From positions 23,381 to 51,946 of the forward strand of contig FR899414.1 in the NCBI GenBank assembly GCA_000437315.1: a stretch of 28,566 nucleotides of DNA. The letters run 5' to 3'. Of the stretch, positions 14,980 to 21,772 are shown piece after piece (positions within the stretch are counted from its first letter, which is position 1; every line of letters begins with the position of its first letter). The notes under the pieces were generated by a model that saw nothing but the letters and a program-made list of their open reading frames with translations, searched no databases and had not been told where the DNA came from. This stretch comes from Mycoplasma sp. CAG:472 (GTDB lineage Bacteria; Bacillota_I; Bacilli_A; RF39; UBA660). The position numbers were made by a program, and so were the translations under genes.

Positions 14980-17040
14980 ATGAAAAGAAAAATTATCATT
15001 GAATGTCAAAAAGATGTAAAGGACTGTGGACCTTGTTGTTTGTCATCAATAATTAAATTTTATGATGGTTATGTTCCTCTTGAAAAAATCCGTATGGATA
15101 CATTTACTTCTTATGAAGGCGTAAGTGCATATCATATACTTAAAGCTGCTGAAAAGTATGGATTTGATGGTTTTGTCAAAAAAAGTAATAACAAGAATTT
15201 GTCGGAAATTATTTTACCTGCAATAGTGCATGTTATTTACAAAAATGGGTTAACACATTTTATGTGCCTTTATGAAATTAAAGGTAATAATTACATACTT
15301 ATGGATCCAAGTAAAGGTAAAATAAAAATGGCAAAGTCTGATTTTGATGAAATCTTTTCTGGAGTATTTATAGAACTATTTCCTAAAAATAAAATTATAT
15401 TATTGGAAAAGAGTAATAGTATTTATAATCTTTTCTTTAAAATAATTCTAGATAATAAGAAACTTTGTATAAATACACTTCTTTGTAGCATACTTCTTAC
15501 AGTTTTTACAATTAGTTCTGGTTTTTATTATAAGATTATAAATGAGATGCTAGCAAATAATTATTATGAAAATAAAATAAAATTAATAATATTTCTCTTT
15601 TTAATCTTAATGCTTTTAAAAGTAGTATTTAATTACTTTAAATCATATTATGAAAATCATATTAATAAAAATATTGACATTAGTATTTATGATAATTATA
15701 TAACTCATTTATTTAATCTACCTTTCAATGTTATTTCTTCGCGTACAACAGGAGAAATAATGACAAGGATAAATGAATTATCTAGTATAAAAAATTTATT
15801 TTCGGAAATATTTATATCTTGTTTTTTAGATTTATTTATAGCTTTTACAGCATTTTGTGTACTATGTTTTATAAATATTCGTCTTACAATAATATTATGT
15901 ATAATTATGCTTATTTATATATTATTTAGTTTAATGGTAAATCCATATCTATATAAAAGAATAAGAAAAAATATTGATTATCAAACTGAGTTTAATAGCA
16001 CATTAATTGAAAATATAAATATGATGTGTTCAATAAAAAATCTTGATAAGACCAAACCAGTATTAAATCACATCGAAGAAAAAAATTCTAATTTAATTTT
16101 TGATAATTATAGATTTTTAAATTTCATTAATTTTATTCAATTCATTCAAAGCTTTATTTTAGAGAATTCTGAATTCATAATTACTGCAACTGGGGTGTAT
16201 TTAATAATTAAAAATAATTATTCCTTACTAAGTTTAATTACTTTTAATATGATAATGTCTTATTTTAAAGAGCCAATTAAAAGGTTTGTTGATTTATTTC
16301 CTAAATACAATTTTTTTCGAGCGTCCTTTAGGAAGGTCTGTGATTTTGTCGATATTAAGCAGGAATACCTAGGTAAATTAGAAGATTTTCAAAGTGGTGA
16401 TATTAAAATAAATAATGTAAGTTTTTCCTATAACGATTTTAATTTAATTTTAGATGATTACTCTTTAGTTATAAAGCAAAATGAAAAAGTTATGATTAAA
16501 GGTCAAAGTGGTAAAGGTAAATCCACGTTATGTAAATTATTAAATCGTTCATTAGAATTAAATAATGGTTCTATTTTAATCGGAGAGAAAAACATTAATG
16601 ATTATAGTTTAAAAACTATTCGAAATAACATTATTTATGTTGGTCAAAAAGAATTTTTATACACGGACACAATTAAAAATAATATTATGTTTTATAATGA
16701 TGATTTAGAAACGTTTGATAAAGTTTGTAAGATATGTTTAATAGATGAAATAGTTGAGAAAAGAAAGTTTAGATATGATTTTGGAGTTTGTAATGACTCA
16801 TCAAATATTTCTGGAGGTGAAAAGCAAAGAATTATCTTAGCAAGAGGACTTATGAATAATTTTGAGGTACTAATATTAGATGAAGCCCTTAGTGAAACAG
16901 ATTATGAAATGGAAGCAAAAATAATTAAAAATATTTTGAAATCATATCCCGATAAAACCATTTTATACATTTCCCATAAAAAGCAAGATAATTTATTTGA
17001 AAGAGTCATAGAGATTGGAGGTAAAAATGAATTACTATAA
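14980..17040 (+). CDS. Peptidase-containing bacteriocin ABC transporter (C39)
   Basis: This 686-residue protein combines leader removal and export of double-glycine peptides. The N-terminal C39 cysteine peptidase has Q10 and the catalytic C16 in ECQKDVKDCGPCCLS, H93 in GLTHFMCLYE and D109 in LMDPSKG. A transmembrane domain of about six helices follows (roughly residues 155-430). The C-terminal ATPase has Walker A GQSGKGKST (from G508), signature ISGGEKQR (from I610), Walker B VLILDEALSE (D634, E635) and the H-loop ISHKKQD. All catalytic residues are present, so it should be active. The ATG at 14980 has AAAGGAG 8 bases upstream; the in-frame ATG at 14962 has none. It heads the bacteriocin operon, and its 3' end overlaps the next gene by 14 bases. 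Confidence 0.95.
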   Translation: MKRKIIIECQKDVKDCGPCCLSSIIKFYDGYVPLEKIRMDTFTSYEGVSAYHILKAAEKYGFDGFVKKSNNKNLSEIILPAIVHVIYKNGLTHFMCLYEIKGNNYILMDPSKGKIKMAKSDFDEIFSGVFIELFPKNKIILLEKSNSIYNLFFKIILDNKKLCINTLLCSILLTVFTISSGFYYKIINEMLANNYYENKIKLIIFLFLILMLLKVVFNYFKSYYENHINKNIDISIYDNYITHLFNLPFNVISSRTTGEIMTRINELSSIKNLFSEIFISCFLDLFIAFTAFCVLCFINIRLTIILCIIMLIYILFSLMVNPYLYKRIRKNIDYQTEFNSTLIENINMMCSIKNLDKTKPVLNHIEEKNSNLIFDNYRFLNFINFIQFIQSFILENSEFIITATGVYLIIKNNYSLLSLITFNMIMSYFKEPIKRFVDLFPKYNFFRASFRKVCDFVDIKQEYLGKLEDFQSGDIKINNVSFSYNDFNLILDDYSLVIKQNEKVMIKGQSGKGKSTLCKLLNRSLELNNGSILIGEKNINDYSLKTIRNNIIYVGQKEFLYTDTIKNNIMFYNDDLETFDKVCKICLIDEIVEKRKFRYDFGVCNDSSNISGGEKQRIILARGLMNNFEVLILDEALSETDYEMEAKIIKNILKSYPDKTILYISHKKQDNLFERVIEIGGKNELL

Positions 17041-17422
17041 ATTAAAAAATATTAAATATAAAAATAACACATTAATTATTATATTTTTTGGAATTGTCGG
17101 CATATTATTATTCTTGCTAATATTTTTACAAAGTTATGATAATTTTGTAACTTATGCAAGTTTTAATGGAAAAAATTTTATCATACCAGTAAAACTTGAA
17201 AACTCTGATATAATTAGCAAGGCAAAGATTTTAAAAATTGATGATAAAACTTACAATTTTAGTATTTCAAGTATCTCTGAAATTTTTAATGAAAATTATA
17301 TTAATTATCAAAATTATGAAATAACTGTACCTGTAAAGTTTAAAAATAATGAAGTAAAGAAAATAACATTTTATTATAAAAAAGAGAGAATGATTAAGAA
17401 AATTCTTAAATTAATTCTTTAG
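17027..17422 (+). CDS. Very small membrane protein of the bacteriocin operon, HlyD-barrel-like
   Basis: This 131-residue protein has a basic N-terminus, one membrane helix (about residues 15-38) and a roughly 90-residue beta-rich outside domain ending in a basic tail (RMIKKILKLIL). Exporters of class II bacteriocins normally pair with an accessory protein of about 450 residues of the HlyD/LcnD type. The position, the N-terminal membrane helix and the ending of this protein resemble the final beta-barrel of that family, with the long coiled coil and lipoyl parts missing. It may be a minimal accessory factor, or it may be the missing immunity protein; the sequence does not decide. ATG 17027 has GGAGG close upstream, and the gene overlaps the transporter gene by 14 bases, so translation is probably coupled. 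Confidence 0.75.
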   Translation: MNYYKLKNIKYKNNTLIIIFFGIVGILLFLLIFLQSYDNFVTYASFNGKNFIIPVKLENSDIISKAKILKIDDKTYNFSISSISEIFNENYINYQNYEITVPVKFKNNEVKKITFYYKKERMIKKILKLIL

Positions 17423-17435
17423 AAAGGAGAAAGCA

Positions 17436-17585
17436 ATGCAAAATTTAAACGCAAATGAATCAATTAAATATGTTGGTGGTGCAAAATTTACAATTGGACT
17501 TGTTAGTGCTTTAGCATTTATTACATCATTTATTTTAGGCGTATTTGATGGATATTTTAATCCAAAGGCTTGCAATAAAAGATAA
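17436..17585 (+). CDS. Double-glycine bacteriocin precursor, peptide A
   Basis: This 49-residue precursor starts at ATG 17436 behind a strong GAAAGGAG site. The leader is only 15 residues (MQNLNANESIKYVGG) and ends in the Gly-Gly expected by a C39 peptidase. The predicted core has 34 residues. It begins AKFTIGLVSALAFITS and contains a GxxxG motif (GVFDG, core 20-24) after a hydrophobic helix-forming stretch rich in small residues. It ends basic (PKACNKR) with a single cysteine at core position 31. Peptide B, one base downstream, shares the leader motif. The pair fits two-peptide (class IIb) bacteriocins, which permeabilise target membranes as a helix pair held by GxxxG contacts. No named bacteriocin is recognised. 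Its position behind the transporter supports export by it. Confidence 0.85.
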   Translation: MQNLNANESIKYVGGAKFTIGLVSALAFITSFILGVFDGYFNPKACNKR

Positions 17586-17586
17586 A

Positions 17587-17745
17587 ATGGTGTTAAATAA
17601 GAATGAAAGCATTTTATATGTTGGTGGAGCGGGTATTTCCGCAGCATTAATAACTGCCATTGGAAGATTTGCAATAGCAATTTATGGTTGGGGTCAAAAC
17701 TTTGGCTCAACCTTAAGAAGATATTTTAGCCATACAAGTTGCTAA
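17587..17745 (+). CDS. Double-glycine bacteriocin precursor, peptide B
   Basis: This 52-residue precursor begins at ATG 17587, one base after the stop of peptide A, with no ribosome binding site of its own; translation is probably coupled to peptide A, which would keep the two near one-to-one. The 14-residue leader MVLNKNESILYVGG shares N-x-N-E-S-I-x-Y-V-G-G with peptide A. The 38-residue core starts AGISAALITAIGRFAIAI and contains GxxxG (GQNFG, core 22-26) within an aromatic stretch (IYGWGQNFGS). It ends LRRYFSHTSC, basic and with its only cysteine as the last residue. The shared leader, GxxxG motifs and gene order support a two-component bacteriocin. An in-frame upstream start at 17545 would lie inside peptide A and is rejected. 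Confidence 0.85.
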   Translation: MVLNKNESILYVGGAGISAALITAIGRFAIAIYGWGQNFGSTLRRYFSHTSC

Positions 17746-17750
17746 AATTC

Positions 17751-17779
17751 TTGTCAAAGAATGTGGTAGGTGTTATAAT
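17751..17779 (+). promoter_or_regulatory. Promoter of rpsU-yqeY
   Basis: TTGTCA (17751-17756) and TATAAT (17774-17779) have 17-base spacing and an extended TGT before the -10. It starts 6 bases after the peptide B stop. No terminator separates the two units, so read-through from the bacteriocin operon is possible. Confidence 0.8.
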
Positions 17780-17807
17780 ATGTGTAGCTATTGAAGGGAG
17801 GGATATG

Positions 17808-17993
17808 ATGACAAAGGTAGTAGTTCAAAATGGTAATGTTGATCTTGCTTTAAAAAAGTTTAAAGCAAAATTTGCTCGTAGTGGCGTCCCTTCAGAACTT
17901 AAGAAGAGAAAATGCTATGAAAAACCAGGCGTTAAAAGAAGAAATGAAAAGAAAGAAAACATTAAAAATTCACGCCGTAGAAACCATAACTAA
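17808..17993 (+). CDS. rpsU: 30S ribosomal protein bS21
   Basis: This 61-residue basic protein of the small subunit contacts the 3' end of 16S rRNA near the anti-Shine-Dalgarno region. It begins MTKVVVQNGNVDLALKKFK, continues KFARSGVPSELKKRKCYEKP and ends in an Arg/Lys-rich tail, all typical of bS21. Two ATGs are adjacent; 17808 is chosen because it sits 5 bases from GGGAGG, while 17805 is too close. Longer in-frame readings reach into the promoter. The gene is followed 11 bases later by yqeY, a gene order common in Firmicutes. Confidence 0.96.
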   Translation: MTKVVVQNGNVDLALKKFKAKFARSGVPSELKKRKCYEKPGVKRRNEKKENIKNSRRRNHN

Positions 17994-18004
17994 GGAGGCT
18001 ATTT

Positions 18005-18445
18005 ATGGAAAATCAAATTGATAACGATTTAAAATTAGCTTTAAAAAGTGGTGACAAATTTACTTTATCAGTATTAAGAATGCTAAAAAGTGAGATTATA
18101 AATGAAAGCCGTAAAGGTTCAATTCATACTCTTACTGATGATGAAGTCCTTAAAGTAATCAAAAAAGGTGTAAAAACTAGAAAAGATTCAATCGAGGAAT
18201 ATAAAAAATATGGCAAACTTGATACTGTAAATGAACTTGCCAAAGAGGTAGATATATTAAATAAATACTTACCACAGGAAATGAGTGAGGAAGAAATAAT
18301 AAAGATTGTTAATGAAGTTTTCGAAGAACTTAAACCAAGTTCAATGAAAGACATGGGCAATCTTATGAAAGTTATTTCTTCGAAGATAACAAATGCTGAT
18401 ATGTCACTTGTTAGTAAAATTGTTAAGGATAAATTATTAGGTTAA
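18005..18445 (+). CDS. yqeY: GatB/YqeY domain protein
   Basis: This 146-residue helical protein corresponds to the C-terminal domain of the GatB amidotransferase subunit standing alone. It shows the family motifs LKSGDKFTLSVLRMLKSEI, IKKGVKTRKDSIEEYKKYG and YLPQEMSEEEI, and ends DMGNLMKVISSKI, which is close to the family's GxVMK ending. The role is unclear; tRNA binding is suspected from the GatB relationship. It follows rpsU in the same operon, with AAGGAGG upstream. A perfect 12-bp hairpin covers its stop codon. Confidence 0.95.
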   Translation: MENQIDNDLKLALKSGDKFTLSVLRMLKSEIINESRKGSIHTLTDDEVLKVIKKGVKTRKDSIEEYKKYGKLDTVNELAKEVDILNKYLPQEMSEEEIIKIVNEVFEELKPSSMKDMGNLMKVISSKITNADMSLVSKIVKDKLLG

Positions 18446-18459
18446 TTTATCCTTTTTAT
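18425..18459 (+). terminator. Intrinsic terminator of rpsU-yqeY
   Basis: The perfect 12-bp stem AAGGATAAATTA/TAATTTATCCTT (18425-18436, 18443-18454) has a 6-base loop and is followed by T residues. Confidence 0.9.
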
Positions 18460-18487
18460 TTACAAATAAAATATCAAGTGATACAAT
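18459..18487 (+). promoter_or_regulatory. Promoter of the two-gene ABC transporter
   Basis: TTTACA (18459-18464) and TACAAT (18482-18487) have 17-base spacing with an extended TGA. The -35 abuts the preceding terminator's T-tract. Confidence 0.65.
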
Positions 18488-18507
18488 ATAATTACTATGG
18501 AGGAACT

Positions 18508-19215
18508 ATGATAGAAATTAAAAATGTAAGTAAATCATATAATGGAAAAACAAAAGCACTAAATAATGTTTCATTTAAAGTACCTAATGGAAAAATATTT
18601 GCTTTTATAGGACATAATGGAGCAGGTAAAACAACACTTATTAAAATGATAATGGGTATTTTAGACTTTGATGAGGGAGATATTTTAGTTGAGGGTAAAA
18701 GTATAAAAGATAGTCCTATTGAATGTAAAAAGGTGATGGCATATTTACCAGATAATCCAGATCTTTATGAAAATATGAAAGCTATAGATTATATAAACTT
18801 TGTATGTGATATGTATGATGTAAGTAGTGAAATTAGAGAAAAAAATATTTTAAAATATTCTCACCTTTTAGAAATGGATAAAAATTTGAATGATGAAATA
18901 TCTTCGTTTTCTCACGGAATGAAACAAAAAATTGCTTTAATATCAGCACTTTGTCACGAACCTAAAATTTTAGTAATGGATGAACCTTTTGTTGGACTTG
19001 ATCCAAAAGCTGTTTTTGATATGAAAAAGATAATGAAAGATATGGTAAATGAGGGAAAGATAGTTTTTTATTCAACCCATATTCTTGATGTAGCGGAAAA
19101 ACTTTGTGATGAAGTTGCAATTATTAAAAAAGGTAAACTTATAAAATGTGGAACTATGAAAGAAATTAAGGGCGATGAATCACTCGAAGAAGTATTCTTA
19201 GAACTAGGTGAATGA
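18508..19215 (+). CDS. ABC transporter ATP-binding protein
   Basis: This 235-residue ATPase powers an exporter-type ABC system. Walker A is FIGHNGAGKTTLIK, the signature is SFSHGMKQKIALI, Walker B is ILVMDEPFVGLDPK and the H-loop is YSTHILDVAE. The sequence resembles the NatA/YthP-type subgroup that pairs with ABC-2 permeases, which matches the next gene. The start at 18508 follows GGAGGAACT; codons upstream of it run into the promoter. The stop overlaps the permease start, so translation is coupled. The substrate cannot be inferred. Confidence 0.94.
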   Translation: MIEIKNVSKSYNGKTKALNNVSFKVPNGKIFAFIGHNGAGKTTLIKMIMGILDFDEGDILVEGKSIKDSPIECKKVMAYLPDNPDLYENMKAIDYINFVCDMYDVSSEIREKNILKYSHLLEMDKNLNDEISSFSHGMKQKIALISALCHEPKILVMDEPFVGLDPKAVFDMKKIMKDMVNEGKIVFYSTHILDVAEKLCDEVAIIKKGKLIKCGTMKEIKGDESLEEVFLELGE

Positions 19216-20825
19216 TGAAAAAAATATATTCTTTAATTAAGGCATCATTAAGTGAGGGAATGAGTTTATTTAAATTAAAACAAATTGATAAACAAAGTAA
19301 TATAAGAAAAAAATTATTTCCAGTTTTTCTATTTTTTATTGTTATGTATGGGATGGGAACATATGCCTATTTAATTGCTAAACCTCTTTCTAAAATGGGA
19401 CTAACTCATATAATGCTTTCGATGATGATTATGTTTGTTTCACTTTATACAATATTCGAAGGTTTTTATAAAGCACAAGGTATGCTTTTTGATTGTAAAG
19501 ATAATGATATGTTACTTTCAATGCCATTGAATAAAAAAACAATTTTCTTTGTAAGAATGTTTAAATTTTATTTATTTCAACTTATGTATGATAGTTTATT
19601 TATTTTACCAGCATTTATAATTTATGCTTATTTTGAAAGCCCAGGAATAAATTTTTATTTAATGTCTTTGATAATGCTTATTTTACTTCCTATTCTTCCT
19701 TTGATAGTCGCATCTTTTATAGGCTATATAATAAAACTTATTTCTGTAAATTTTAAAAAATCCAAAAATGTTCAAACAATAATTTCAATGTTACTTCTTA
19801 TAAGTATATTTTATTTTTCATTTAATATGGAAAGTTTAGTAAATAATATAGTTAATAAAGCAAATGTAATAAATGATGTAATTACTAAAATATATTATCC
19901 AATAAATTTATATTTGTCATTGATTAATAAATTTGATGTTTTAAAACTTTTAAAATTAATTCTAATTAACATTGTTCCTTTTATTATTTTTATTTATTTA
20001 GGTTCAATATACTACTTTAAAATTATCTTTAAATCTAAGAAAAGTGATATAAAAAAAAGTAGTAGGGCATTAACTTTCAAAAGAAAAAATGTAATATTGT
20101 CACTTACGAAAAAAGAAATGAAAACTTATTTTGGTATTCCAGTTTACATAGTAAATACTTTATTTGGAATGGTATTAATGATTATATTAACTATATTACT
20201 TTGTACAAATGTAGATAAATTTATTTCACTTTTACAATCTAGTTCAGATATAGTTATAACACCAAATCTTATTAATAAATATGCACCAATATTTTTTATG
20301 GAAATGATTTTATTTACGGGTTTTATGACACAAATTACTTGTTCATCAATTTCCCTTGAGGGTAAAACATTTAATATTTTAAAAAGTTTTCCATTAAATG
20401 AAAAAAAGATTTTTATATCAAAAGTTTTATTTAGTTTATTTTTAACTATTCCAATTATTCTTTTATGTAGTTTAATCTTTTTAATAAACTATAAAGTTAA
20501 ATCAATCTATATAATTTATATATTACTATTTTCTTTTTTAACACCACTTTTTTCTGCACTATTAGGTCTATTTATTAATTTAAAGTATCCTAAACTTAAA
20601 TGGAATAATGAAACTGAAGTTGTTAAACAAAGTACAAGTACTATGATTTGTACATTTACTGGAATGGGACTTTTCTTTATAAGTTTATTTATAACTATAA
20701 AATTTATAAATAATATAAATGTTGTTATGTTAATTCAAATTATTATTTTAATTATTACTAATATAATATTATGGTTATTATTATCAACTGTAGGTGTAAA
20801 AGAGTTTCGTAAGTTAAATTATTAA
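19215..20825 (+). CDS. ABC-2-type exporter permease (YthQ-like)
   Basis: This 536-residue polytopic membrane protein has about 11-12 hydrophobic segments in two halves with a basic loop between them (about residues 275-300, KSKKSDIKKSSRALTFKRK). It matches the large ABC-2 permeases that pair with the preceding kind of ATPase. The N-terminal cytoplasmic part (LIKASLSEGMSLFKLK) and the following FPVFLFFIVMYGMGTYAYL helix are typical of that group. The substrate is unknown. Two ATGs overlap the ATPase stop (19212, 19215); the second has better spacing from AGGTG. It is the last gene of the operon, with a hairpin terminator 8 bases on. Confidence 0.88.
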   Translation: MKKIYSLIKASLSEGMSLFKLKQIDKQSNIRKKLFPVFLFFIVMYGMGTYAYLIAKPLSKMGLTHIMLSMMIMFVSLYTIFEGFYKAQGMLFDCKDNDMLLSMPLNKKTIFFVRMFKFYLFQLMYDSLFILPAFIIYAYFESPGINFYLMSLIMLILLPILPLIVASFIGYIIKLISVNFKKSKNVQTIISMLLLISIFYFSFNMESLVNNIVNKANVINDVITKIYYPINLYLSLINKFDVLKLLKLILINIVPFIIFIYLGSIYYFKIIFKSKKSDIKKSSRALTFKRKNVILSLTKKEMKTYFGIPVYIVNTLFGMVLMIILTILLCTNVDKFISLLQSSSDIVITPNLINKYAPIFFMEMILFTGFMTQITCSSISLEGKTFNILKSFPLNEKKIFISKVLFSLFLTIPIILLCSLIFLINYKVKSIYIIYILLFSFLTPLFSALLGLFINLKYPKLKWNNETEVVKQSTSTMICTFTGMGLFFISLFITIKFINNINVVMLIQIIILIITNIILWLLLSTVGVKEFRKLNY

Positions 20826-20833
20826 TGTAAACA

Positions 20834-20869
20834 AAATGTGAATATAGAAAAATATATTTACATTTTTTT
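20834..20869 (+). terminator. Intrinsic terminator of the ABC operon
   Basis: The 12-bp stem AAATGTGAATAT/ATATTTACATTT (20834-20845, 20854-20865, one wobble pair) is followed by a T-tract. Its right arm also contains the TTTACA used as -35 by the next gene. Confidence 0.8.
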
Positions 20870-20884
20870 AATATTTGATAAGAT
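20857..20884 (+). promoter_or_regulatory. Promoter of the 20909 gene, overlapping a terminator
   Basis: TTTACA (20857-20862) and TAAGAT (20879-20884) are separated by 16 bases, with an extended TGA before the -10. The same TTTGATAAGATTA block recurs at 23727-23739 before the 23763 gene. Confidence 0.6.
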
Positions 20885-20908
20885 TAGAATAGAAAAGAGG
20901 TTTGTGAT

Positions 20909-21724
20909 ATGGAAAAAGGAACAAAAAAAGGTAAGATTATATTTATAACAGCACTAGTATGTATAGCATTATGTATACCGATTGGTATAATTTTAGGAAG
21001 GACATTACTTGGTAAAAATGAAAGTAATAAAACAAATAATAATGTTGTTAATAAACAAAATATTATTGATAAAAATTCTAATGAATATAAAGATGCTGAA
21101 AAAGTATTAAATTCTTTTGAAAATGAATTTAAAATATCTTATAAAAATTTATATAATGGTAACTATAATATAAAAAATATTTCTGATGAAGATAAATTAA
21201 AATCAGTAATTAAATTTATGGAAAATGATGGTTTAATTAAAAGTTCATGTGAAAATAATAGAGATGTAATAACTTATGATAAACTTAATGAATATTTAAA
21301 CAGTTTTAATTCAAAAGTATTAAATATAGAGTCTAATGAAAAATACAATGAAGATACAATTAAGAGTTTAACTAAAAAATATGGTAGTGAAGTTTATTCA
21401 TTAGATTATTATTACAATATTGAATTTAAAAATAATGGACTTGATATATCTGGACCTTGCACAAAAACTGATAAAATAAAAGCTAGTGATAGGATAATAA
21501 AGGTAGAAAAAGAAAATAATAATTATATAGTTTATGCAAAAATATATTTTAATAATGCTAATTTTATATACAAAGATTATGCTGGAAAAGATGTAATTTA
21601 TGAAGCCACTATAGAAAATAACTTTATAGTCGATGATAATTTAGATAAGTTTGATACTTATAAATATACATTTAAAATAGATAATGGAAATTATTCATTT
21701 GTATCTTTAGAAAAAATTAAATAG
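20909..21724 (+). CDS. Unknown membrane-anchored extracytoplasmic protein, paralogue of the 5150 protein
   Basis: This 271-residue protein has a Lys-rich N-terminus, one membrane segment (about residues 10-32, containing ALCIPIGIILGRTLL), an Asn/Lys linker and a roughly 210-residue outside domain that looks alpha/beta with Lys/Asn/Tyr bias. The anchor nearly repeats that of the 5150 protein (ILCIPIGIIIGKSLI) and the overall plan is the same, but the outside domains differ clearly in sequence. The start is set by AAGAGG 8 bases before ATG 20909. No lipobox is present, since the residue before the cysteine is leucine. It is a single-gene unit between two terminators, just upstream of the LTA-synthase-like gene. 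No family is recognised. Confidence 0.8.
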   Translation: MEKGTKKGKIIFITALVCIALCIPIGIILGRTLLGKNESNKTNNNVVNKQNIIDKNSNEYKDAEKVLNSFENEFKISYKNLYNGNYNIKNISDEDKLKSVIKFMENDGLIKSSCENNRDVITYDKLNEYLNSFNSKVLNIESNEKYNEDTIKSLTKKYGSEVYSLDYYYNIEFKNNGLDISGPCTKTDKIKASDRIIKVEKENNNYIVYAKIYFNNANFIYKDYAGKDVIYEATIENNFIVDDNLDKFDTYKYTFKIDNGNYSFVSLEKIK

Positions 21725-21748
21725 TGCTTAAAAACACTATTTTTTTTA
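21719..21748 (+). terminator. Intrinsic terminator of the 20909 gene
   Basis: The stem AAATAGTG/CACTATTT (21719-21726, 21735-21742) overlaps the stop codon and is followed by a T-tract. Confidence 0.85.
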
Positions 21749-21760
21749 TTATTTTTTTTG

Positions 21761-21766
21761 TATAAT
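21761..21766 (+). promoter_or_regulatory. -10 element of the LTA-synthase-like gene (leaderless)
   Basis: TATAAT ends 6 bases before ATG 21773, and no ribosome binding site is present. The -35 is not convincing (TATTTT at about 21738). Confidence 0.5.
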
Positions 21767-21772
21767 AATGGT

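Noticed and set aside
17411..17710. Minus-strand open frame of 99 codons opposite the bacteriocin genes
   Set aside because: No ribosome binding site or recognisable protein; it mirrors the two plus-strand precursor genes, which have matching leaders and gene context.
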